From JBDNFP01 sp041689775 (GTDB lineage: Bacteria > Bacteroidota > Bacteroidia > Cytophagales > Spirosomataceae): DNA of 7,836 nucleotides. Both the position numbers and the translations under genes were made by a program. Below the pieces are notes generated by a model. It saw only the letters and a list, made by a program, of their open reading frames with translations, did not search any database and was not told the origin of the DNA. The stretch covers positions 1-7,836 of the forward strand of contig JBDNFP010000101.1 of the NCBI GenBank assembly GCA_041689775.1, in the 5' to 3' direction. Below, piece by piece: positions 1 to 6,213 of this stretch; position 1 is the stretch's first letter; each line of letters opens with the position of its first letter.

Positions 1-410
1 ATCACAAAATGATTTTGCCAGAATAGGCTTAGCTTTTCAAAAAAACCGCGGGCCGGATCAAGCATTAGGCCTAGCCACCACTGCTTCACCAAGACCGCTC
101 TTTGTTCATCAAGCGCATTTTGTTTCTGGCTGTCAGTTTCTGGGGTACCATAAGGAAGATCATGAAAGGTTTTACCAGCCGGGTCAGTAGGATGCTCAGC
201 CGGGTTGGCCTTCATCAACACAGTGACCACGTCGGAGGCGCTCTTGCCCGAGAATGCTTTTAGCTGTTCAGGAGTAGGGCCGAACGATGCCCTACGGAGT
301 AAATGGGCAACCTGCCCGGCTGTGAGTAGTGATGAATAGATAGCAGTCCAGGCCATGACATTGTGAGTGATTCGAGGTAGTGATTCTTTATTCAAAAAGA
401 TAGCTGACAT
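1..410 (-). CDS. DUF1800 family protein, N-terminal part (runs off the left edge)
   Basis: The first 136 codons of a leftward gene are visible; the rest lies outside the window. The translation begins MSAIFLNKES and carries features typical of DUF1800 proteins: a HLLRRASFG segment (residues 36-44) followed by TPEQL, then a WW pair (111-112) and EKLSLFWQNHF (125-135). DUF1800 proteins are large, common in Bacteroidota and Planctomycetes, often encoded beside a DUF1501 partner, and have no firmly established function. There is no signal peptide at the N-terminus. I chose the ATG at 408-410, with an AGAAGG-like sequence about 13 bases upstream. The ATG at codon 19 (354-356) is an alternative, because the recognisable family sequence starts after it. 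The family call is fairly safe; the start and the role are not. Confidence 0.8.
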   Translation of the reverse strand, partial: MSAIFLNKESLPRITHNVMAWTAIYSSLLTAGQVAHLLRRASFGPTPEQLKAFSGKSASDVVTVLMKANPAEHPTDPAGKTFHDLPYGTPETDSQKQNALDEQRAVLVKQWWLGLMLDPARGFFEKLSLFWQNHFV

Positions 411-491
411 TGGATTGTTAACACCTTCTTAGGTAGAATCAACATCTGGCTTTCTAATGAAAATATATATCAAAAGATGATTAGTACTTGT

Positions 492-533
492 AACTACTTT
501 GGATAGAAAAATAGATTTTTACTCAAAGTAGTT
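492..533. repeat. Nested inverted repeat upstream of the DUF1800 gene
   Basis: AACTACTTT (492-500) is matched by AAAGTAGTT (525-533), a perfect 9-base inverted repeat with a 24-base spacer. Inside the spacer is a second dyad, AAAAAT (507-512) and ATTTTT (515-520), separated by AG. The structure lies about 80-120 bases upstream of the DUF1800 start codon. It could be an operator, a transcript hairpin or the scar of a small element; the sequence does not decide between these. Confidence 0.45.
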
Positions 534-655
534 CGTTCTCCATTTTGAACGGCCCGACCCCCTTATTGACCGAAAACCTTTAAATGTAATGCTTACCCGA
601 TATACCCGCCAAAAGACCGTCCAACTTCTTATTCTTTACTTGGTAATACTTATTA

Positions 656-840
656 GCGGTACCTCCTGCCAAAATAAGCGAGGGAGGTACTTTCGTTTGA
701 AAGAAGTCGAAACGACCCGTGGTACAGTACCTGCGGTGCTCGTGCTAGCTTCCCAAGGAAGCTAGGATAACTCGACTAAGCCTAGCGAAGAAACCTTTGA
801 ACATCTTATTCGAAAGTATAAACATACTTGTTTTTTCTTT
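656..840 (+). ncRNA. Candidate structured RNA or hairpin-cluster element
   Basis: Several hairpins follow each other in about 110 bases. They are GTACCTCC/GGAGGTAC (659-666/683-690), CTTTC/GAAAG (690-694/699-703) or the alternative TCGTTT/AAACGA (693-698/710-715), GTCG/CGAC (706-709/713-716), GGTA/TACC (721-724/728-731) and a 9-base-pair stem CTAGCTTCC/GGAAGCTAG with loop CAA (745-753/757-765). GCTAGG at 761-766 can instead pair with CCTAGC at 781-786, so the last stem has a competitor. A hairpin with a T-run ends the stretch at 814-836. This fits a small structured RNA with a terminator, but also a REP-like or decayed mobile-element sequence. I recognise no known RNA family. Strand is assigned only from the T-run. 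Confidence 0.25.
814..836 (+). terminator. Weak hairpin plus T-run, possible intrinsic terminator
   Basis: AAGTAT (814-819) pairs with ATACTT (824-829) around an AAAC loop, followed by G and six T residues (831-836). The arrangement is that of a Rho-independent terminator, but the stem has only one G-C pair and would be weak. No gene lies directly upstream on this strand, so it matters only if the hairpin cluster before it is transcribed. The stem may instead be an operator, since a similar dyad occurs at 912-926. Confidence 0.3.
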
Positions 841-857
841 TAAATTTAGAAAACCAA

Positions 858-869
858 AGTTTATAAACT
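858..869. promoter_or_regulatory. 12-base perfect palindrome AGTTTATAAACT
   Basis: A perfect palindrome sits in AT-rich sequence about 125 bases upstream of the original-looking ATG of the helicase gene. Its size suits a dimeric repressor site, but short AT-rich palindromes also arise by chance. Confidence 0.2.
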
Positions 870-911
870 CCTTACCACAAACAGTATCAAAATGTACAAT
901 ATCTACAAAGC

Positions 912-926
912 AGTATAAGTAATACT
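912..926. promoter_or_regulatory. Dyad AGTAT-N5-ATACT, similar to the one at 815-828
   Basis: AGTAT (912-916) and ATACT (922-926) flank a 5-base spacer. The same half-sites occur at 815-819 and 824-828 with a 4-base spacer. Two related dyads upstream of one gene could bind one regulator. The differing spacer and the low complexity of the half-sites make this tentative. Confidence 0.2.
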
Positions 927-993
927 CGTTTGAGAGTAGGCAAACAATTATTAGGCATAAATCTAGCTATTCCAATTTCACCCCTCCACTACC

Positions 994-1068
994 ATGAATT
1001 CACACCAGTTTCAAGCCAGTTATTTGATTGAGTGCCTCGTTGAGGCGATTCAAAATAAAATAGGCTAA
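994..1068 (+). pseudogene. Displaced original 5' end of the nuclease-helicase gene (24-codon ORF)
   Basis: An ATG at 994 opens a short ORF, beginning MNSHQFQASYLIECLVEAIQ and continuing NKIG to a TAA at 1066-1068. From codon 8 onward it is the same peptide, in the same frame, as the region around the start of the long downstream ORF, where NKIG continues into YPDG. The simplest reading is that the helicase gene once started here, with ten more residues before its present first leucine/TTG codon. A 118-base insertion or partial duplication then separated the ATG from the body. The only coding difference in the shared part is GAG here against AAG downstream (Glu to Lys). There is no Shine-Dalgarno sequence, as is common in Bacteroidota. 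It could still be translated as a leader peptide. Confidence 0.6.
1014..1067 (+). repeat. 54-bp direct repeat, copy 1
   Basis: This copy matches 1132-1185 over 54 bases with a single mismatch (G at 1042, A at 1160), an exact offset of 118. The repeat is coding sequence for the helicase N-terminus. Bases upstream of 1014 do not match the bases upstream of copy 2, so this is not a simple two-unit tandem duplication. Confidence 0.95.
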
Positions 1069-1131
1069 GTAGCTGACAGCTATTAGCTTGTAGCTGTTAT
1101 ATTTTTATACATATTTGATATAGAGAATATT
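1068..1131 (+). other. 64-bp AT-rich segment inserted between the two repeat copies
   Basis: This segment separates the 54-bp repeats and has no match in the gene. It contains an inverted repeat, ACAGCTA (1076-1082) and TAGCTGT (1091-1097), and a promoter-like pair described separately. An in-frame TAG at 1121-1123 prevents translation through it into the long ORF. It has no coding capacity. Its origin is unknown: it may be captured sequence, a fragment of a small mobile element, or part of a rearranged upstream region. Confidence 0.5.
1088..1117 (+). promoter_or_regulatory. Possible Bacteroidota-type promoter inside the inserted segment
   Basis: TTG at 1088-1090 is followed after 19 bases by CATATTTG at 1110-1117, one base from the TAnnTTTG element used by the Bacteroidota primary sigma factor at about -7, with TTG at about -33. 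Transcription would start near 1123-1125, leaving a leader of under 20 bases before the TTG codon at 1142. The insertion may therefore have supplied a new promoter to the gene it interrupted. In AT-rich DNA such a match can be chance. Confidence 0.3.
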
Positions 1132-1185
1132 AGCCAGTTATTTGATTGAGTGCCTCGTTAAGGCGATTCAAAATAAAATAGGCTA
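1132..1185 (+). repeat. 54-bp direct repeat, copy 2 (joined to the helicase ORF)
   Basis: This is the second copy of the repeat, reading in frame from GCC AGT TAT TTG into the long ORF. Copy 1 ends GGCTA then A, making a stop. Copy 2 ends GGCTA then T, continuing as Tyr-Pro-Asp. Recombination between the copies would delete 118 bp and restore the reading frame from the ATG at 994. Confidence 0.95.
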
Positions 1186-4100
1186 TCCTGATGGAAAGGT
1201 ACTTTTAGATTTGTTATTGAAGCCACTAGCATGGTTTGACATAGAAAGCACTATTAATTTCAAAAGTGCTATTTCTGAACCAGACCCCTCTTTATCGGTA
1301 CTCAATAATATCCTATGTCGAGGGCTTCCTACTCGCATGTCGCTGGATCTAGAACAACGGTTCGTTAATACTTTTCAATACGCTAAAAAAAAGAGTTCTT
1401 ATGGAACCATCTCCTATGAACTATTCGATAAAACTGATCTCAACTATCAAATTTTCAGGGCACTCCATATCATTGAGCCACGAGTCACGATCAAAAAAAA
1501 CTCATACGGACAAAAATGCAGTAGCTTCGAAAAGGATTTCCTGTTCAATCAAATAGATGGTCTGAACAATTTTCTTTTACAAGTACTCGAACCCCAACGC
1601 GAGCTGGATTCGATCATCAAGCCCCCTTATAATTTCTCTCGACAACGGGCTGATTTCACCTTAGAACTACCCTATTCAAACTCAATAAATGGCTATTTAA
1701 TTGAAATAGATGGTCCTCACCATGCGGCAAAAGTCTCGCAACAAATTCTGGATCAGAACAGGGATGTCGCCGTTAATGATTCAAAATGGCAAGTTCACCG
1801 AATTACCAACAACAAGGATTCACCAGGAACCATAGAAAAACTAGTACAAGGACAGTACGTACAGACACTTTCCAGTAATTTTCAAAATAAGCAGTTTGAC
1901 ACAAACAGACTTACTGGCTTGCAGTTGGCATTGAGCCCAGTGGCCATTGCCCGTATCCAAAAAGTACTCCTTGAACTCCTGATCAAAGGGGTTTTGAAGA
2001 TTAGCTCGCCCAAATGGAAAATTGTTATTTACGAGCGAGATGTTCCCTGCGCCCATTGGGCAATAGAAGATCTGCGTAGCCAGCTTTTTAATGTTTTTCA
2101 ATTGGCGGGAAAGGAGGTTCAACTACCTGAAATAGAACTATTGATCATTACTACGCCGGAGTTTAAATCGTGCGCAATCAACGAAGGCATTAATACGATC
2201 TTCGTGTCAGAAGTACCCTCTTCCTATTCTTGCGATGTATTAATTGATATTTCGATGCTAATGAGGTCCAAAGTGCAAAAGTACCAGCTCCCGGATATTC
2301 GCTACCAGCACTCGATTGCCATCAGGTCTTCTCACCATGTCCATACCAAAAGAAAATTCTACACGTCGGATTTGATTAACTACGGGGAAATAGCTGAGTC
2401 CCCATCCAAACAACAGGCACTACACTACTTCTTGCAATCCGTTTTTCGTAAAGAGCAATTCAGAGCAGGACAATTGGAGATCCTCAATCGGGCCTTACAG
2501 GTTCAAAGTGTGATAGGTCTTCTGCCGACGGGTGGGGGTAAGTCACTCACCTATCAACTTGCCGTGCTGCTACAACCCGGGGTGTCCCTAGTTGTCGACC
2601 CCCTGAAATCGCTAATGAAAGACCAAGTAGATAATCTCATTAAAAACCGAGTTGACGCCTGCGTTTTCATAAACTCTTCCATCAAAACCCCCGAAGAGAG
2701 AAACCGGATCATCGCCCGCATGAAGAATGGAGAAGCTCTCTTTACCTTCATTTCGCCCGAACGTCTGCAAATCCAAGAATTCAGGGACGCGCTGTCGGCC
2801 ATGTACAAGGAGAAGGTTTATTTCAATTACTGCGTTATTGACGAAGCCCATTGTGTGTCCGAATGGGGACACGATTTCATAACCGCATATTTACGCCTTG
2901 GAGAAAACGCCCTGAAACATTGCAGACCCAAAAACAGGGACTTCTTGCCTCTATTTGGCCTCACGGCGACTGCCTCCTTTGACGTATTGGCTGATGTGCA
3001 GCGAGAGTTATCCACGCTTGGTCAGCGGCTGGGCGAAGATGCCATAGTCCGAAGTGAAAACGTGAACCGTCCCGAATTAACCTTCCACATTCGTAATGCA
3101 AAAATAGCGGTCGGTGACAATGAAGACGAATGGACAATCAAAAAGAAAGTAAGCTCCGAGAAGAAACGCCTTCTCAATGGTTTATTTAAAGAATTAGAAA
3201 AAGTTGAGCTGATTACGGAGGACATGAAAAGTGGTGGACTTATATTTTGTCCTCACACACAAGGATTATTCGGAGTAACGGATCGCTACAAGAAAGATAA
3301 GGACGGAAACCCCGTAACCCAGCGTCAGGGTATAGCCGATAATCTACCCGAAATACCTCATCTAAAAGTCGGCATTTTTCGGGGTGCCAATGACGACGAT
3401 ACAGAATTGCAGGCTGAGATGGAAGAGGAAATGATGGAAAATCAGACCAATTTCATTGAAAATCGGCTCAATCTCTTGGTAGCTACCAAAGCTTTTGGAA
3501 TGGGGATTGACAAGCCCAACATCCGTTATACCGTTCATATAAACTACCCTAATTCCCTGGAAAGTTACGTGCAGGAGGCCGGAAGAGCGGGCAGGGACGG
3601 CAAACAAGCGCACTGCGTGATCCTGTTCAACGATCAGCAGGTTAGGCATAAAAATGGGGTTACTGAGGTTGATAAAGATCATCTCCTCTTTTTCCATAAA
3701 AATTCATTCAAAGGGCCTGACCCTGAAAAGGAAATTCTCCACTGTTTGCTGCAAAGTATTTCCAGAGGCACCAAAACTACCGAGTTGTCCGATTTGATCG
3801 CCGAACGATTAGAATTAGAAGTAAAGGTTAGTATGTGGCAGTCAAGGACGGGGGCTTGGTACATTACTATTTCACGGGCATTTAAGGAAGATTACCTGAA
3901 TATTGGGCTCGTCAATCAGGCCGTGTATACCGACAAAACCGTTGATTACAGTACCGCTATGCGAATCAAGCCCATTGCTTTGGAGTTTCTAAATAGCAAA
4001 CCAAGGGGAACGGACCTAGTTCGATGGCTGACCACCGAGACGGTTGAGAAAGGACTGGAAGAGCGTTTGAAAGATATCAAAACTGGCAAGTCGACCGAAC

Positions 4101-5065
4101 TTACCATTGGGTTCAGAAATAAGTGGAAAATAGGTGGCCGAGAACTCATCGCTGATAAGCAGGATACTGAGAAAGCAATCTATCGACTTTCGACGATAGG
4201 CGTCATTGATGACTACACAGTTGATTATAACGCTAAAACTTTCACTCTTTACAGCATCAAGAAAACCAAGGATGAGTATACACTGCATCTCAAAAACTAT
4301 ATCCGCCAGTACTATTCAGAGACCCGGACGAACCAGGAAATTCAAAATTTCGAAAAGACTCTTACCAGAACAGGATCTCCCCTAAAAAGTCTGCTCAACT
4401 ACCTCGTAGATTTTGTGTACCGGGAAATTGAAAAGAAACGCCGATTGGCCATTGACGTCATGAAAGAAGCCTGCTACAAAGGGCTAGAAGAAAATGGAAG
4501 CCAGAAGTTTAGTGAGTTTCTGGATATGTACTTCAATTCCAAATATGCACGACCTGACTATACCGTCGATGGTAGAAACAAATCTTTGTCCGATCGGACC
4601 AGCCAGGGAGTTGAGCAAAATATAGACTGGGTTTGGGAATTCATGGAGATAGTCAATATTGACAAGAGCGGGGGTCAGATTAATAACCTAAAACACCTTC
4701 GCGGGGCTTGTACTCGCTTACTCGTAACTGCCCCAGATAACTTTACCTTACTGCTCTTGCGGGCGTTTTCACTCTTTATTCTGGAAATAGATAACCCGAA
4801 CCCCAAATTACTAGATGAAGGAAAGAGTGATCTGGTAAAGGGGTTCGGCCTGTTGAGTGCTCAGGTAGATGAAACAGAATGGGAGCAACACGTAAGAAAA
4901 TTCAAGAAACTGCTCCTTCAAAACTCTTCCGATCCTCGGCTCGAAACAATGATCGACGAGCTATTGTCATCCTTGGGTTCTAAGGAGCTACTAAATAACT
5001 ATAATGATCTTTTGATCGCCCTGAAATCCCTCAATCAAACATTATCCCACAACGACTATGTATAA
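1142..5065 (+). CDS. PD-(D/E)XK nuclease-like and RecQ-type DNA helicase fusion protein
   Basis: This 1307-residue protein is predicted to unwind and probably cut DNA. Residues about 169-220 fit a DUF559/Vsr/RAP-type PD-(D/E)XK fold: RADF (Asp171), LIEIDGPHH (Glu188, Asp190, His193), RD (207-208) and WQVHRI. Residues about 245-420 are unassigned. The helicase core (about 428-830) has RecQ motif 0 (FRAGQ, 440-444), Walker A LPTGGGKS (461-468), DPLKSLMKDQVD (486-497), SPERL, DEAH (567-570) followed by CVSEWGHDF, GLTATA (606-611), FGMGIDKPN (785-793) and QEAGRAGRDG (811-820). The four-cysteine RecQ zinc site is absent (only Cys825 and Cys868 follow), and no RQC or HRDC is evident. Residues 831-1307 are unassigned. 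At 1307 residues it is about twice the length of housekeeping RecQ. The only usable start in this frame near the N-terminus is TTG 1142; the ancestral ATG is probably 994, cut off by the duplication. Helicase call firm, nuclease likely, biological role (defence) inferred. Confidence 0.9.
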   Translation: MIECLVKAIQNKIGYPDGKVLLDLLLKPLAWFDIESTINFKSAISEPDPSLSVLNNILCRGLPTRMSLDLEQRFVNTFQYAKKKSSYGTISYELFDKTDLNYQIFRALHIIEPRVTIKKNSYGQKCSSFEKDFLFNQIDGLNNFLLQVLEPQRELDSIIKPPYNFSRQRADFTLELPYSNSINGYLIEIDGPHHAAKVSQQILDQNRDVAVNDSKWQVHRITNNKDSPGTIEKLVQGQYVQTLSSNFQNKQFDTNRLTGLQLALSPVAIARIQKVLLELLIKGVLKISSPKWKIVIYERDVPCAHWAIEDLRSQLFNVFQLAGKEVQLPEIELLIITTPEFKSCAINEGINTIFVSEVPSSYSCDVLIDISMLMRSKVQKYQLPDIRYQHSIAIRSSHHVHTKRKFYTSDLINYGEIAESPSKQQALHYFLQSVFRKEQFRAGQLEILNRALQVQSVIGLLPTGGGKSLTYQLAVLLQPGVSLVVDPLKSLMKDQVDNLIKNRVDACVFINSSIKTPEERNRIIARMKNGEALFTFISPERLQIQEFRDALSAMYKEKVYFNYCVIDEAHCVSEWGHDFITAYLRLGENALKHCRPKNRDFLPLFGLTATASFDVLADVQRELSTLGQRLGEDAIVRSENVNRPELTFHIRNAKIAVGDNEDEWTIKKKVSSEKKRLLNGLFKELEKVELITEDMKSGGLIFCPHTQGLFGVTDRYKKDKDGNPVTQRQGIADNLPEIPHLKVGIFRGANDDDTELQAEMEEEMMENQTNFIENRLNLLVATKAFGMGIDKPNIRYTVHINYPNSLESYVQEAGRAGRDGKQAHCVILFNDQQVRHKNGVTEVDKDHLLFFHKNSFKGPDPEKEILHCLLQSISRGTKTTELSDLIAERLELEVKVSMWQSRTGAWYITISRAFKEDYLNIGLVNQAVYTDKTVDYSTAMRIKPIALEFLNSKPRGTDLVRWLTTETVEKGLEERLKDIKTGKSTELTIGFRNKWKIGGRELIADKQDTEKAIYRLSTIGVIDDYTVDYNAKTFTLYSIKKTKDEYTLHLKNYIRQYYSETRTNQEIQNFEKTLTRTGSPLKSLLNYLVDFVYREIEKKRRLAIDVMKEACYKGLEENGSQKFSEFLDMYFNSKYARPDYTVDGRNKSLSDRTSQGVEQNIDWVWEFMEIVNIDKSGGQINNLKHLRGACTRLLVTAPDNFTLLLLRAFSLFILEIDNPNPKLLDEGKSDLVKGFGLLSAQVDETEWEQHVRKFKKLLLQNSSDPRLETMIDELLSSLGSKELLNNYNDLLIALKSLNQTLSHNDYV

Positions 5066-5843
5066 TATTCAAGAACTCGCCCAGCAAATTGTAGATACTA
5101 AAAATCAGATTGAAACCGAAATAAAAACGATTAGGTCGGCCCGGGAAAATCTGGATAATATCCAGAATATGGCTCAGACCTTAGCCAATGGTTTTCAAGA
5201 CTTGCAGGGGGCCATGAAAGAGTACTTGGAACAAAATAATACCTTAATTCGGGATACCTCACGCGAGCAACTCACTACCATCGATGAAAAATTTGGAGAA
5301 TCCTTCTCCCAAATGCAGGATACCCAAAGGCAAGTCACGGAGTTTGTACAGAACAACAGTGAAATGATTGCTGCTATAAACAAGCTGAATGGGGAATTAC
5401 CCCGATTGAACTTAACAGATAAGTTCTCTGAACTGACCGCAAATTTTCATAATCAAGTACAGGAGCTTCATGGAGCCCTAAACGTCATCGAAACTGCAAA
5501 TCGAGAAAACGCCAAAAAATTAGCCAGCTTAAAACAAGATAATCAAAAGATAGCCGAGCTGCTTACTAACAAGATTGACTCTTCAACCAAGGAAATAGGC
5601 CAGGAAGTAATGGAAATCACTACCCAGGTAAAAGGATTATATAAATACGCCAAAGATGAGTTGTCAATCATGGCACGTAGCGATAAAAGCATAATGGCTA
5701 ATCAACAGGGACTACAAGCGGCCTTAACGGACCTTTTTGATACCTCCAAAAAAGGACTAGGTGAAATCAAAACCTCTACTAATAGTATTATTTGGGTATT
5801 AGTATTGAATGGTATCATTATACTCCTTTTGCTGTTTCGATAG
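5058..5843 (+). CDS. Tail-anchored coiled-coil protein, partner of the helicase
   Basis: I do not recognise a family. The 261 residues are almost entirely charged and Gln/Asn-rich helix with heptad-like hydrophobic spacing (about 1-235), likely a long coiled coil. They end in one hydrophobic segment, SIIWVLVLNGIIILLLLF (243-260), followed by a final Arg. There is no N-terminal signal, so the predicted topology is a cytoplasmic coiled coil held in the inner membrane by its C-terminal tail. No catalytic motif is visible. The ATG lies 8 bases inside the end of the helicase gene with no Shine-Dalgarno sequence, so translation is probably coupled and the two proteins likely act together. Possible roles are a membrane sensor, tether or effector for the helicase. 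A resemblance to methyl-accepting or phage tape-measure coiled coils would be compositional only. Confidence 0.8.
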   Translation: MYNIQELAQQIVDTKNQIETEIKTIRSARENLDNIQNMAQTLANGFQDLQGAMKEYLEQNNTLIRDTSREQLTTIDEKFGESFSQMQDTQRQVTEFVQNNSEMIAAINKLNGELPRLNLTDKFSELTANFHNQVQELHGALNVIETANRENAKKLASLKQDNQKIAELLTNKIDSSTKEIGQEVMEITTQVKGLYKYAKDELSIMARSDKSIMANQQGLQAALTDLFDTSKKGLGEIKTSTNSIIWVLVLNGIIILLLLFR

Positions 5844-6213
5844 ACCAGATTTTACTCGCATACGGGATAGTGTTCCCTCGACAAACGCAGGAGTGAAGTG
5901 GGAAGCTATTACTTCCTCATAGGGCTGTATTAGGTGGACTGCTGTGTTATTTTACCCGCACAACTACTTTATCACCCAGCCTCTCAGAAAAGAAAAAAAT
6001 GGGCTAGGGAAACCTGTAACATATAGGTTATTTCAAAAAAAGCGGTTACTCCACTACCTGGCAGGAGTGACTACGGCAAGGCAGGATACCTCTCGGGCCC
6101 GTCTGAGACTATAAGGCCGTGGGCGGAGCCTTGCTCTGGTTTTAAGTAACAACCCTTCCTTTCTTACTTTATAGAAATGTGGTCGCTTTTCTATTTCTAA
6201 ACTACCTTGTTCT
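5844..6213. other. Gene-free region between the cassette and the aminotransferase gene
   Basis: No convincing ORF or RNA gene is visible in these 370 bases. Small dyads occur: GGAAG/CTTCC (5901-5905/5912-5916), AACCT/AGGTT (6011-6015/6025-6029) and AAGGC/GCCTT (6113-6117/6128-6132). None is followed by a proper T-run, so I call no terminator for the helicase cassette. A 10-base direct repeat GCAGGAGTGA occurs at 5887-5896 and 6061-6070. The promoter of the aminotransferase gene should lie in the last 100 bases. TACTTTAT at 6165-6172 is a poor match to TAnnTTTG and has no TTG at the right distance. Confidence 0.5.

Larger units (their letters stand above)
411..993. other. Gene-free, dyad-rich intergenic region
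   Basis: This 583-base stretch separates the leftward DUF1800 gene from the rightward helicase cassette, so it should hold divergent promoters. I see no credible ORF, tRNA or insertion-sequence gene in it. It contains several inverted repeats, listed separately: a nested dyad at 492-533, a hairpin cluster around 656-765, a hairpin with T-run at 814-836, a 12-base palindrome at 858-869 and a short dyad at 912-926. No exact Bacteroidota-type promoter (TTG, then TAnnTTTG about 19 bases later) was found on either strand by eye. Confidence 0.6.

Noticed and set aside
718..790. Possible tRNA in the hairpin cluster
   Set aside because: No T-loop GTTCRANNC-like sequence, no cloverleaf spacing and no acceptor stem could be found.
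1841..4288. Several minus-strand ORFs of 61-111 codons opposite the helicase gene
   Set aside because: They lie antisense to conserved helicase motifs and their translations look random.
5901..5916. GGAAG/CTTCC hairpin as terminator of the helicase cassette
   Set aside because: The stem is only 5 bp and is followed by mixed sequence, not a T-run.
790..6022. Similar short strings GAAACCT...AACAT at 790-804 and 6009-6022 as possible attachment-site repeats
   Set aside because: The match is short and gapped, sits in AT-rich DNA, and no integrase accompanies it.
5887..6070. 10-base direct repeat GCAGGAGTGA (5887-5896, 6061-6070) as target-site or iteron repeat
   Set aside because: There are only two copies of ten bases with no element between them; chance is an adequate explanation.
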